Notes under the pieces: model-generated | The model's database searches: none | Told to the model about the DNA's origin: nothing | What the model saw: only the letters and a program-made list of their open reading frames with translations | Part shown: piece after piece, positions 25,167 through 36,535 of the stretch | Layout of the letters: every line of letters starts with the position of its first letter | How positions within the stretch are numbered: the stretch's first letter is position 1 | Translations under genes and position numbers: made by a program | Assembly: GCA_946186895.1 (NCBI GenBank) | Contig: CAMHOW010000004.1 | Coordinates: 21,407 to 85,406, forward strand | DNA: 64,000 bases | Reading direction: 5' to 3' | Origin: an uncultured Fibrobacter sp. | GTDB lineage: Bacteria > Fibrobacterota > Fibrobacteria > Fibrobacterales > Fibrobacteraceae

Positions 25167-27707
25167 TTGTTGAAGGTCTGTTCCTACATATTTTTCTTGC
25201 TGTCGCTCATGGCGGCCTCTCTTGCTTTTGCGCAGGAGCCGGGCGACGCTACCGCAGATTCCGCCAAGGTCCAGGGAATCGTCTTCAACGGCGTGGTGCA
25301 GGATTTCTCCTTTGCCCCCGGCGAAAAGCTGAACGTGGAAATTCTCGAGTCCGGCGAGGCTTTACAGACCACCGTGGGCACGCCCTTCAGCGTGGTGCTG
25401 CCCGAAGACACCCTCTGGAACGTTTGCGTCACCAATTCCGACACGGCTGGTGCCGAGAAAGAGAAATGCTACGAGCTCAAGTACATCGGCGCGGAAGGTT
25501 CTTTTTCTCAGACTTTAGGCGAGGCCTTTGTTACGGGTGAAGGGGAAAGCCTTCCCCTCGCTCCTGACTCGTCGTCATTCCGGCCTAAGCCTGCCCCGGA
25601 CAGTGATCCGGGGAGCCGGAATCTAGCCGATTCATCCGCTACCCCTTCGAGCAGGGACACCCCGCAACGCCCCGACTCCGGCGATGTCAACGTAGACGAG
25701 CTTCTTGCCGGGGGCGACAATGCCAAGGTCACGGAGCTCAAGAAGGTGGTGGTGCAGTTGCGGCGCCGCCCTAAGCGCAGCCCGGGCGAGTCCGTGGTGT
25801 CGGCCAAGTCCATCAAGCGCATGCCCAGCCTTGCCGAGGCCGACGTCATCAAGAGCATCCAGGCTCTCCCGGGCGTGGTGGCCAGTTCCGATTTCAGTTC
25901 CAAGATTTACGTTAGAGGCGGCGCCGCGGACCAGAATCTATTCTTGTTCGACAACGCCGTCGTCTACTCTCCGGTCCATTTCTTCGGGCTGTTCAGTACC
26001 TTCCTAGTGGAAGGCATTGACGATGTAAAGTTCTACAAGAGCGGTTTCCCGGCACAGTACGGCAACCGCCTAAGTTCCGTCTTGAAGATGGACGGACGTG
26101 CCGGCGGTCAGGATACCGTCGACGAATGGTTCAGCAAGTCCAGCATCAAGATAAGCACCTTTGCCGCCCAACTCCATACCGAAGGCCATCAGGGCCCTGC
26201 CCGCTGGGTAGTGGCTGGGCGTACCACCTACATCGGCTACATGCTAGATTTTTGTAGGTTCATCGGCCTTCTGGATTTGGATCTAGATTACGAGTTTACC
26301 GACCTTCAGGGAACCTTCGTCTATAACTTCACCGACGATACCCGCATGAAGTTCAGTTTCTACGTGGGCAAGGACCGCTTGAGTTTTGACCCGCTCTATA
26401 TGGACTGGGGAAACGTGGCTGTTCCCATCAACTTCTACCATCGTTTCAATGGCGATTGGGATTACAACGCCACCTTGGCCTACAGTGAATTTTACCAGAC
26501 CATGAAAATTGGCGACCTTATGTCTATCGAGATGTACCTTTACAGCTTTGCGGGCAAACAGTGGCTGAACTATCGCGGTATCGATAACCATACGATCACT
26601 TTCGGCTACGAGGTGGAATACTACTACGAACGCTACCAGGAAAAACTCTCTACCATGACAATTGCAGATATCCAAAAGCCCTTCCACCATGTGGGTTACC
26701 TGCAAGACGCCTGGAAGTTGACTCCTGATTTGTTACTGCAGTATGGCCTTCGTTTCAATTACCAGACGGCGGCGGAACATTTCGGCGTAGAACCCCGTAC
26801 GTCTTTGACCATCAATCTGGACCGTACCAAGACTCTTGAACTATACGGCGGCTATTACCTGCAATACCTGAATTCCATTATCTATACCGACCAGGAAACC
26901 CTGAACGAATTCTATTACCCGGCAACGACCACCACCAAGGGCAAACATATCAAGCCCGCTTCGTCGTGGCTTGCCGCCATAGAGTACACCCAGCGTGAAA
27001 TCTTCGATGATTACGATGCTACTGTAGGCGTCTATTACAAGACCCAGAACAATTTGAACACCTTCGTGACCCAGATGGACAGCACCGACGAGGAAGAATC
27101 CGACGAGTTCGTGATTGCGGATTATTTCGGTACCGCCGAAGCCTATTCCTTTGGTTACGAGCTTTCCCTCCGCAAGGATAAGGGCTGGCTTTTTGGAGGC
27201 ATCAACTGGAGCCAAAGCATTAGCGTTATGCGCAGCAACGACGGCACCAAGGCCTATTTCCCAAGCTGGCACCAGCCTTACGCGGTCAAGATGGACCTAG
27301 GCATCAACTGGAAGGGTGACGAAGATGCCCTCTGGAAACACAAGGTCAAGGGCCGCTATTTCCGCAGTTCCGTGATGCTCAAGTATTCGGCGGGTATGCC
27401 CATTAGCGAATACAAGGGCTACTACTACGGCGAAGAACTAGGGAACCAGCAATATGACGACGACATCGTGGTGCTGCCGGGCAGCCGCAATGCGGGTCGT
27501 CAGACGGACTATTTCAGAGTAGATGTGAAGCTGATTGACATCGGTCGCGAAGACAAGTGGAATTTCAGCTGGACCATCATCAACCTGACCGACCACGAGA
27601 ACATGTTCTACACCTTCTACGATACCAGTAAGAACCCGCCAGAAAAGACCTCTATTACGCAGTTTCCTTTTTTACCGATTATGCTGAGCTATGAGTACTA
27701 TTTCTAG
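25167..27707 (+). CDS. TonB-dependent outer-membrane receptor
   Basis: 846 residues with TTG start at 25167 (TTG TTG AAG); no better start precedes the signal peptide (IFFLLSLMAASLAFAQ). An N-terminal domain of about 100 residues and a Pro/Ser linker lead to a plug domain (SIKRMPSLAEADVIKSIQAL, IYVRGGAADQNLFLFDNAVV) and a 22-strand-type barrel ending in aromatic LSYEYYF. It imports a ligand using TonB energy; the nearby TonB2-like operon could supply it. Oddly, the linker is encoded by a palindromic intergenic repeat (25577-25622). The next gene, a lipoprotein, overlaps it by 17 bases. Confidence 0.88.
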   Translation: MLKVCSYIFFLLSLMAASLAFAQEPGDATADSAKVQGIVFNGVVQDFSFAPGEKLNVEILESGEALQTTVGTPFSVVLPEDTLWNVCVTNSDTAGAEKEKCYELKYIGAEGSFSQTLGEAFVTGEGESLPLAPDSSSFRPKPAPDSDPGSRNLADSSATPSSRDTPQRPDSGDVNVDELLAGGDNAKVTELKKVVVQLRRRPKRSPGESVVSAKSIKRMPSLAEADVIKSIQALPGVVASSDFSSKIYVRGGAADQNLFLFDNAVVYSPVHFFGLFSTFLVEGIDDVKFYKSGFPAQYGNRLSSVLKMDGRAGGQDTVDEWFSKSSIKISTFAAQLHTEGHQGPARWVVAGRTTYIGYMLDFCRFIGLLDLDLDYEFTDLQGTFVYNFTDDTRMKFSFYVGKDRLSFDPLYMDWGNVAVPINFYHRFNGDWDYNATLAYSEFYQTMKIGDLMSIEMYLYSFAGKQWLNYRGIDNHTITFGYEVEYYYERYQEKLSTMTIADIQKPFHHVGYLQDAWKLTPDLLLQYGLRFNYQTAAEHFGVEPRTSLTINLDRTKTLELYGGYYLQYLNSIIYTDQETLNEFYYPATTTTKGKHIKPASSWLAAIEYTQREIFDDYDATVGVYYKTQNNLNTFVTQMDSTDEEESDEFVIADYFGTAEAYSFGYELSLRKDKGWLFGGINWSQSISVMRSNDGTKAYFPSWHQPYAVKMDLGINWKGDEDALWKHKVKGRYFRSSVMLKYSAGMPISEYKGYYYGEELGNQQYDDDIVVLPGSRNAGRQTDYFRVDVKLIDIGREDKWNFSWTIINLTDHENMFYTFYDTSKNPPEKTSITQFPFLPIMLSYEYYF
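25577..25622. repeat. Palindromic repeat inserted in the TonB-receptor coding sequence
   Basis: Nested arms ATTCCGGC/GCCGGAAT (25577-25584, 25615-25622) and CCCCGGA/TCCGGGG (25594-25600, 25607-25613). It matches intergenic units at 7282-7309 and 11746-11771 and is translated in frame into a Pro/Ser/Asp linker. Confidence 0.65.
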
Positions 27708-29304
27708 GTATTGGTTACACGTCATGGCAATGGTTGTGGGCCTGCTTCTTGCCGCCTGCGGTGATTTCCACGGGCCTTGGGAATACTACCCAAACGAGCG
27801 GGAAGTCTATACGGGCATTTACACCTACGGCTATATACAGGCCAAGGGCAGCACCAACATCTGTTTCTCGAAGGTCTACGAGCTAGACGAAACCGCTTCT
27901 CCGAATTTTGCCTTCTATGACAGTGCCCGTGTCACGGTGAAGGGCCGTTTCGACAATCAGGGGAGCACGGTGGACACTACACTCGCCCTCGTTCCCACAG
28001 CGGCCAAGCCCAACTGCTTTGAAGGAACCCTCGAAGGAATTTCTGGGGAATCCTATACCATGAGCGCCTACTTTGAATGGGACAGCGCGGGGCATTCGGC
28101 CAAAACCACCTACACGGCAGAGGCAAAAGTCCCCAAGCCGGTCAAGGTCAAGGGCGTCAACATGCCCCAGCAAGACGGCAGCTACAAGTGGAGCGAGTAC
28201 AAGGGCTACAAAGACGAAAACGACACCACGCCTATGCGGGTGAAGTACCTGGAATTTCCTATGGACATGGAGTTTTTCAAGGTGGCCCTGGATTACGACA
28301 AGTCTATTGGCGGTGTGCTGATTCTATTGACTTATAACATTGACGACGATGAGCCTCTGAACACTACGCTCAACAACATGTTCAAGGGATTCGCGAAAAA
28401 AGACTCCATGGGTTACCGGGGAATCTCGGTACACGACCCCCTGGAAAATACGGTGAAGGGCGGCTATTCCGAAAACTCCTCCATTGCCGGCATACACATG
28501 CTAGATACGCTTTACGGCACGGGCATGATGCTACCTCTGGGTGAATTCTATATGGACTTCTATTCTACGGATAGCGCTTACATTGACTATGTAGACAAGG
28601 TGAAGGCTTCTCAAGAAGATTCGCGAATCATTCCGGAATCCAACATCGAAAACGGCATGGGCGTATTTACGGGCATAGCCAAGACTCGGGTCAATATCTT
28701 TGTAGAAGGGGACGGCGTCTCCCTCAGGCACGTGGCTTACAGAAACTGCACCGACAAGAGCGGCGACAATTCCGACGGCTGGGATTCCAAGGCCTGTAGG
28801 CTTTATCAGGATGTGTTCTGCGCCGGTATCGAGAAATGGGACGACCTGCAGTCGGCTAACGCTTCGGCCTACAGGTACTACGCCGATTCCGTTCCCCATT
28901 ACGGCATGGAAACTTGCTACGCTTCCCAGGTCAAGGCAGCCATGATGCTCGATACCACTAGCTGGTCCGTGTTCCTGCCGGATACACTTGCTGAAGGGGT
29001 GAAGTCTGTTGCCTACTCTGACGGCCTCAAACGTTATTGTGTGGCCAGTAACTTCAAGAGCAATAAGATCGCGGACTGTTCCGGGCTTAAAGAGCGGTGC
29101 ATGGAAAGCCCCGACAAGAACGACTGCAAGGAATATCTGTGGCTCTGGTGCGCTGACCGCAACTGGCAACTGGATACCTACGAACAGTGCCGCAGCGCCT
29201 TGGTGAGTCGCTACTATATAGAAGAACAAAAATCCCCCGTTTTGGCGAGGGAGGTTGAGGTTATCTGTAAGCAGGACAAGCCTGCGATTTGCAAGAACTG
29301 GTAG
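27691..29304 (+). CDS. Lipoprotein partner of the TonB receptor
   Basis: 537 residues with a lipobox LLAAC (Cys about residue 23), so lipid-anchored in the envelope. The body is beta-rich with many Asp/Tyr residues and several Cys in the last 200 residues (for example KACRLYQDVFCAG, MESPDKNDCKEYLWLWC). No family recognised, but lipoproteins directly following a receptor gene, like DUF4249 proteins in Bacteroidota, often form a lid or surface partner of the receptor. The start lies within the last 17 bases of the receptor gene, so the pair is translationally coupled. Confidence 0.75.
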   Translation: MSTISRYWLHVMAMVVGLLLAACGDFHGPWEYYPNEREVYTGIYTYGYIQAKGSTNICFSKVYELDETASPNFAFYDSARVTVKGRFDNQGSTVDTTLALVPTAAKPNCFEGTLEGISGESYTMSAYFEWDSAGHSAKTTYTAEAKVPKPVKVKGVNMPQQDGSYKWSEYKGYKDENDTTPMRVKYLEFPMDMEFFKVALDYDKSIGGVLILLTYNIDDDEPLNTTLNNMFKGFAKKDSMGYRGISVHDPLENTVKGGYSENSSIAGIHMLDTLYGTGMMLPLGEFYMDFYSTDSAYIDYVDKVKASQEDSRIIPESNIENGMGVFTGIAKTRVNIFVEGDGVSLRHVAYRNCTDKSGDNSDGWDSKACRLYQDVFCAGIEKWDDLQSANASAYRYYADSVPHYGMETCYASQVKAAMMLDTTSWSVFLPDTLAEGVKSVAYSDGLKRYCVASNFKSNKIADCSGLKERCMESPDKNDCKEYLWLWCADRNWQLDTYEQCRSALVSRYYIEEQKSPVLAREVEVICKQDKPAICKNW

Positions 29305-29491
29305 GTGGACTACGCCAGGTCCCAGCCGCCGCCTTGTTCACTACGGGGCGCATGCCTAGGCCGAGCAAGGTCGAATAAGGCGACCTGTCCGCCGGTGAGT
29401 TTACTCTCTATAATTCATAAAGTCAAATATATAATTTTCACTAAAATAATAAACTATTTTGATTATTTGTAGAAAACAACCTGTTTTGCTG

Positions 29492-29549
29492 TACTTTATC
29501 ATAACGCCACGCAGGTAGACCCGCTCATTTTTGTACCTTTGATAAAGTA
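29492..29549. promoter_or_regulatory. Inverted repeat in the gap before the SIMPL gene
   Basis: TACTTTATCA (29492-29501) and TGATAAAGTA (29540-29549) are perfect 10-base inverted copies separated by 38 bases. It could be an operator pair or a long hairpin. The rest of the 270-base gap (29305-29574) is a GC-rich tail then an AT-rich stretch without a gene. Confidence 0.35.
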
Positions 29550-29574
29550 AACCCGTATCTTTTGGGGGCCTACT

Positions 29575-30276
29575 ATGCAATCTAGACTCAAAGAAGCTGT
29601 TGTTTTGGCTGTAGCCATTCTCGGGCTTGGAGCATTCCTCTATTGTGCCATGATCCACGTGAAGGACCGTGACCGCGTGGTGTTCGTGCGGGGCCTTGCC
29701 GAAAGGGAAGTGCCGGCCGATTACGTAATTTGGCCAATCGTGTTCAAGGAAGTGGGCAACGACCTTTCTGCCTTGTACGAGACAGTTCAGGCCAAGACTT
29801 TAGCCCTGGAAAAGTTCCTCCAGGATAATGGGGTTGCCAAAGAAGAAATCACCAAGGCGTCTCCTGACATTACGGATACCCAGAGCGAACTGTATACTAG
29901 CGAACAGCGGCCCTTCCGTTACGTGGTGACCATGTCGGTGACTGTGGCTTCTGCAAACGTGGGCAAGATTCGCGAACTGATGGAAAAGCAGGGCGAGCTC
30001 TTGAAACAGGGAATCGCCTTTAGCGAAGGGGATTTCCGTTACCGCAAGATCTACAGCTTTAACGGGCTCAACGCCATCAAGCCTGAAATGATCGACGAGG
30101 CCAATAAAGAAGCCCGTGCTGCTGCCGAAAAGTTTGCTAAGGATTCCAAGAGCAAGCTGGGTAAAATCAAGACGGCCACCCAGGGGCTATTCTCTATCGA
30201 AGACCGTGACGAAAATACACCCTTTGTTAAGAAAGTCCGTGTGGTCACCAACGTGCAGTATTTCTTGGAAGACTAG
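29575..30276 (+). CDS. SIMPL (DUF541) domain protein
   Basis: 233 residues: one N-terminal membrane helix (about 8-27) and a periplasmic SIMPL domain with VFVRGLAEREVPADYVIWPI at its start and a C-terminal helix of the form EARAAAEKFAKDSKSKLGKI, typical of the family (Bp26/YggE relatives). These proteins are membrane-associated oligomers linked to stress tolerance; the exact role is unknown. Single-gene unit after a 270-base gap. Confidence 0.85.
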   Translation: MQSRLKEAVVLAVAILGLGAFLYCAMIHVKDRDRVVFVRGLAEREVPADYVIWPIVFKEVGNDLSALYETVQAKTLALEKFLQDNGVAKEEITKASPDITDTQSELYTSEQRPFRYVVTMSVTVASANVGKIRELMEKQGELLKQGIAFSEGDFRYRKIYSFNGLNAIKPEMIDEANKEARAAAEKFAKDSKSKLGKIKTATQGLFSIEDRDENTPFVKKVRVVTNVQYFLED

Positions 30277-30302
30277 GCCGTACGCTATTCTGGTAGGGGC
30301 TT

Positions 30303-31700
30303 ATGCAGAATATCTATGACAATGTAGCAGACCTCTGTTCCTTTGTTATCCGCTCTTGTACGGAAGATTTTTTTGTCAAGTTTAGCTGTGTATCTCCTGC
30401 CGAAAAAGACCGTACCGCCGCAATCGTGCAGGCTGAGGTAGGGGAGCTTTTTCAAGAAACCCCTCTTGGACCTTCCCGCTACAAAATCCGCCAGATTGAG
30501 CCCCAGGATTTGATGGAGGATTTTTTTGCCAGGCTTGAAAAACTGTCGGAGCGGCTAAAAAGCGAAAAGGATTTTTTTGGCGTTGCAGGCCTAATTCAGA
30601 TTCTTGATGAAAGTTTGGAAACCATGCTGGTGGCCAAAATCAAGGAGTTCGAAGAAGACGATTTTTCTGTGGTGCTGAATGGCAACCGCGAAACTACGGG
30701 AATAGGGCTTTTGCCCCGCTGTTCCTGTGTGTGGGAGCGTACCCACCGCATGTCCCATAGTTACAACCGCATGGACAATTTCTTGTTCAACATGCTCCTG
30801 ATGGAAAACACTATCTTGGGAGAGTTGATCGACAAGCATTTTTTCTTGAAACGGAATCTCTTTACGGAGTTTGCCAAAACCAGGCGGCTGAAGATTGCGG
30901 CAACCCCATTAAGGCTTGAAAAGCAGTTTGAGGCCGTTCCCTACGACCACGAAAACATCCAGTATTTCAAGATCCGCTATACGGAATCGGATTTCAGCAA
31001 GAGCAATGAACTCATCTGGAAAAAGATTACCACCGCCGCCGACAACCGTGCCGACATCGTGGTGTTTCCCGAAATGCTGGGCAACCCGGAAATGGTGGAT
31101 TATGTTTCGGGTAAGTTGAAGGCTCTTTCGCCCGAGGAAACAAAAAATATTCCGTCCCTGATTATTCTGCCCTCTTTCTGGGAAAACAATCACAATAGCG
31201 TTACCATCTTGGACAAGTTCGGCAACGTGATTTGTAAGCAGGGCAAGCAGAACCCCTTCCGCTCTGAAAGAGAAGGCTCTGGCCGCCTGGAAGGTATTTT
31301 TGCCAACCTGGTCATCAACATTTTCCACTTCCAGGGAATTGGCAGGCTTGCTATCCTTATATGTAAGGATTTTTTGACCACCAAGTATTTGGAACAGCTC
31401 ATGCGTTGTTTCAAGCTGACCCTGATTGTGGTGCCTTCGTTCTCAACGGGTTCTTACGATTTCCGCAGGTCCTTTGACTTGTGCGCTCATGACGACTGCA
31501 ATGTGGTGTGGATAAATACCTGCGCCGCCATCAGGAAGGGCAAAGAGGCCAACTTCGAAAGCGTGGGCTATGTGCGCAAGAGGGTTTCCCGCAACGATGA
31601 CGAGTCCCAGATGTTGAGCAAAATGACTATTTGCGATGGGGCCTTCGAGGGAAAGTGTAACCACGACTGTCTTTTCTACGAGACCATCCAAGGAGTGTGA
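30303..31700 (+). CDS. Nitrilase-superfamily protein with long N-terminal extension
   Basis: 465 residues. The C-terminal half is a carbon-nitrogen hydrolase fold with the Glu-Lys-Cys triad visible: Glu257 in VVFPEMLG, a Lys in CKQGKQNPF, and Cys354 in AILICKDF. Such enzymes cleave or form C-N bonds of amides. The first 200 residues show no known domain and are predicted helical, with a short Cys pair in RCSCVW. The gene shares no obvious pathway with its neighbours; the NUDIX gene follows 4 bases later, probably co-transcribed. Confidence 0.72.
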   Translation: MQNIYDNVADLCSFVIRSCTEDFFVKFSCVSPAEKDRTAAIVQAEVGELFQETPLGPSRYKIRQIEPQDLMEDFFARLEKLSERLKSEKDFFGVAGLIQILDESLETMLVAKIKEFEEDDFSVVLNGNRETTGIGLLPRCSCVWERTHRMSHSYNRMDNFLFNMLLMENTILGELIDKHFFLKRNLFTEFAKTRRLKIAATPLRLEKQFEAVPYDHENIQYFKIRYTESDFSKSNELIWKKITTAADNRADIVVFPEMLGNPEMVDYVSGKLKALSPEETKNIPSLIILPSFWENNHNSVTILDKFGNVICKQGKQNPFRSEREGSGRLEGIFANLVINIFHFQGIGRLAILICKDFLTTKYLEQLMRCFKLTLIVVPSFSTGSYDFRRSFDLCAHDDCNVVWINTCAAIRKGKEANFESVGYVRKRVSRNDDESQMLSKMTICDGAFEGKCNHDCLFYETIQGV

Positions 31701-31704
31701 TGGC

Positions 31705-32265
31705 ATGAAGTTCAAGAGTATCGAAAAAATCCATTCCGGAAAGTTCATTACCCGCTACGACATTCATTATGAAACTGAAAGTGGTAAGGCCATCACCTAC
31801 GAGATGATTAGCCGAGAACCTAACGTCAAAAGCATTGATGAACTTCGCCACCACAAGAACAACGCGGTGGTTTTGGTCATGCACGACGAATCTAGGGAAC
31901 ACATCTTGCTGTGTAAGGAATTCCGCATGGCGGTGGGCGAGAAGGTGGTGAATTTCCCGGCAGGTCTGATCGACGAAGGCGAAACGGTGGAGCAGGCCGC
32001 TGTTCGTGAACTGCGGGAAGAGACGGGACTCACCCTCATCAACATCGAGGATGTCTGGAAAGAAAGTTATTCCGCCATCGGTTTTGCCAACGAGCTGAAT
32101 GTGGTTGTGGTGGGAACGGCTAATGGCACAATTCAGCCTAGCGATTCCGAGCGGGAAGAAATTGATGCCGCCTGGTACAGTAGGGACGAAGTGGCCGATT
32201 TGCTGAAAAAGGAGCGTTTTGCGGCCAGGACGCAGGCCTATTGCGCCTTCTGGTGTAAAAAATGA
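31705..32265 (+). CDS. NUDIX hydrolase, probable ADP-ribose pyrophosphatase type
   Basis: 186 residues from ATG 31705 (AGGAG at 31691-31695). The NUDIX box is complete: GLIDEGETVEQAAVRELREE followed by TGL (G-x5-E-x7-R-E-L-x-E-E-x-G). An upstream Pro (FPAG) and the overall length resemble ADP-ribose pyrophosphatases (NudF/YjhB-like). It hydrolyses nucleoside diphosphates linked to another moiety with Mg ions. Confidence 0.88.
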   Translation: MKFKSIEKIHSGKFITRYDIHYETESGKAITYEMISREPNVKSIDELRHHKNNAVVLVMHDESREHILLCKEFRMAVGEKVVNFPAGLIDEGETVEQAAVRELREETGLTLINIEDVWKESYSAIGFANELNVVVVGTANGTIQPSDSEREEIDAAWYSRDEVADLLKKERFAARTQAYCAFWCKK

Positions 32266-32322
32266 GTGTTGTAAATGAAAAAACGTATGCTGAGTGACAT
32301 TTTTCGTGGGTTTGAGTGTTTA

Positions 32323-34726
<2,404 letters not shown>

Positions 34727-34730
<4 letters not shown>

Positions 34731-35380
34731 GCAATTCCTTCTACGTATTTATCGAGTCCTTGAAAAGCACCTACCAGGCCGGTGGCGTGGTGATGCTCCC
34801 TATTTTGCTCGTGGGGACTATTGGATTCTACTACCTGTTCTCCAGCTGGTTTCGTATTGGGTCTGACTTTTTCAAGCAGGACCTTCAACGAGTCATCAAG
34901 AATCTGCGTCACGACCTGAACGGCGATAATGGCCAGGCTGCCGGCGCAGAAGTGGCGGTAAACCGGCTGAAAAAAAGACGTGGAATTTTGTCTCGGGAAC
35001 TTCGCTTTGCTATTGAGCAGGCGCAAAAGAATCCCGAAGGATTTCGCGATGTGATGCAGGTGCGGCTGCTGGGGACTATTCGCTATATGGAAAAGGGAAG
35101 CCATATCGTGGCGGTGATGGCTGCTGCTGCTCCCTTGCTTGGACTTTTGGGAACGGTGACGGGCATGGTTTCCACCTTCGAGGTGATCACTCTGTACGGA
35201 AACCAAAATCCCGTGCTGATGGCAGACGGTATTTCAGAAGCTCTGATTTCTACCCAGAGTGGGCTTTTGGTGGCTTTTCCCTTGACTTTGCTGAAACAGC
35301 GTCTAGACGAACGTGTTGAAATTTTGACCCAGGAACTTCAACTTGGGGCTACGATTATTGATAATTATTTTGTAGGGTAG
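34727..35380 (+). CDS. exbB: ExbB-family proton channel protein
   Basis: 217 residues with three membrane helices (VVMLPILLVGTIGFYYLFSS; APLLGLLGTVTGMVSTFEVI; SGLLVAFPLTLLKQ) and the MotA/TolQ/ExbB signature around GTVTGM. It would form the pentameric stator that harvests proton flow for TonB. It overlaps the TtpC-like gene by 4 bases and precedes exbD by 2 bases. Confidence 0.9.
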
Positions 35381-35382
35381 TT

Positions 35383-35787
35383 ATGGAATTCAACTTGCCG
35401 AGCAGAAAGAAAAAGGATATGGGCATCGAAATGGGCCCCCTGATGGACATTGTGTTCATCTTGCTTATCTTCTTTGTGGTGACGTCGTCCTTTACCCGCG
35501 AAACTGGTGTAGACGTGACCAAGCCCCAGGCCCAGACGGCAAGCCAGCTGGAAAAAGAAAACCTGCTTATTGCCATTACCCGCGAAGGGACTATCCATAT
35601 GAACGAGCGTCAGGTGGACTTGGCTAGCTTGCAAGATATTTTGAAGCAGTCCCTGTCAAAAAATCCGGACAGAGAAGCGGTTGTCATTGCCGATAAAGAG
35701 GCAGAAACAGGCGTGCTCGTGCAGGTGATAGACATGTGTAATTTGGCGGGCATCAAGAAGGTTTCCATTGCTGCCCAAGCAGAGTGA
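35383..35787 (+). CDS. exbD: ExbD/TolR-family protein
   Basis: 134 residues: short cytoplasmic start, one membrane helix carrying the essential Asp (GPLMDIVFILLIFFVVTSSF) and a periplasmic domain with VVIADKEAETGVLVQVIDMC. The Asp in the helix is the proton carrier. It is part of the TonB2-like unit. Confidence 0.92.
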   Translation: MEFNLPSRKKKDMGIEMGPLMDIVFILLIFFVVTSSFTRETGVDVTKPQAQTASQLEKENLLIAITREGTIHMNERQVDLASLQDILKQSLSKNPDREAVVIADKEAETGVLVQVIDMCNLAGIKKVSIAAQAE

Positions 35788-35828
35788 AAGCAGTGTGTAG
35801 TGTGGAATGTGTAATTGATAAGGAACAA

Positions 35829-35861
35829 GATGTCATTGCGAGCCGCAGGCGCGGCAATCTC
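35829..35861. repeat. GTCATTGCGAG-type palindromic repeat
   Basis: TGTCATTGCGAGCCGCAGG runs into CGCGGCAATCTC, forming a stem of GATTGCCGCG and its partner. It lies in the 93-base gap between exbD and tonB, which also has low-complexity ATGTGTAATGTGTGATG. Confidence 0.55.
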
Positions 35862-35883
35862 TAACCTGAATGTGTAATGTGTG

Positions 35884-36531
35884 ATGCGTAAATTCATAAG
35901 GAAAATATTCAAGCGTTCTGTGCTTCTTTTGGCGGCGGTACTTTGTAGCCTGCTGCTGGTATTTTCCGTGACTCTTGCCAACATGTTCCTTACCGGAAAG
36001 ATTTTCCACGAAAAGAAATACGTAAAAACGGAAGTCTCTGTCAAGAAAGTGGAAGAGATGGAAAAGAAGGTGGAAAAGAAAAAGCCCGCCCGCAAGCCGG
36101 AACGCCAAAAGACCACGTCCCGCACGCCAAAGGCTGGGCCTAGGCTCGCCATGAATCTCGGGGTAGCTTCGGGTACGGCAGGTGCCGCCATCAACGAGGA
36201 ACTTGTAGCGGATTTTCGTGGCGGCGCCATGTCCAGCGAAAAGGGCGATGTAGATAAAAAGCCCGAAAGCCGGGCCATGCCCAATTTCCAGGTGCCGCCC
36301 CAGATTAGGGACCGGGAAATTGATGCGACTTTACGACTGAGCTTCTGCGTAGATGTGGGCGGTCGCGTTTATGATATCCGCGTAATCGAAGAATCTCCGG
36401 CAGGTTCCGGGCTAGCTGCCGCCGGTCGCGAGGCTCTTGGCCGCATGACTTTTGCCCCTGCCGAAAAAGACGGCAAGGCGGTGGCATTCTGCGGTATGGA
36501 ACAGCCTTTCGAGGTGAAGTTTAGGGACTAG
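35884..36531 (+). CDS. tonB: TonB-family energy transducer
   Basis: 215 residues: one N-terminal membrane helix (about 12-35), a Lys/Glu/Pro-rich periplasmic stretch (VEEMEKKVEKKKPARKPERQ), then a C-terminal TonB domain (ATLRLSFCVDVGGRVYDIRV ... EALGRMTFAPAEKDGKAV). It carries energy from ExbBD to outer-membrane receptors such as the one at 25167. ATG 35884 is preferred; a GTG at 35881 is directly before it. Confidence 0.88.
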   Translation: MRKFIRKIFKRSVLLLAAVLCSLLLVFSVTLANMFLTGKIFHEKKYVKTEVSVKKVEEMEKKVEKKKPARKPERQKTTSRTPKAGPRLAMNLGVASGTAGAAINEELVADFRGGAMSSEKGDVDKKPESRAMPNFQVPPQIRDREIDATLRLSFCVDVGGRVYDIRVIEESPAGSGLAAAGREALGRMTFAPAEKDGKAVAFCGMEQPFEVKFRD

Positions 36532-36535
36532 AGCA

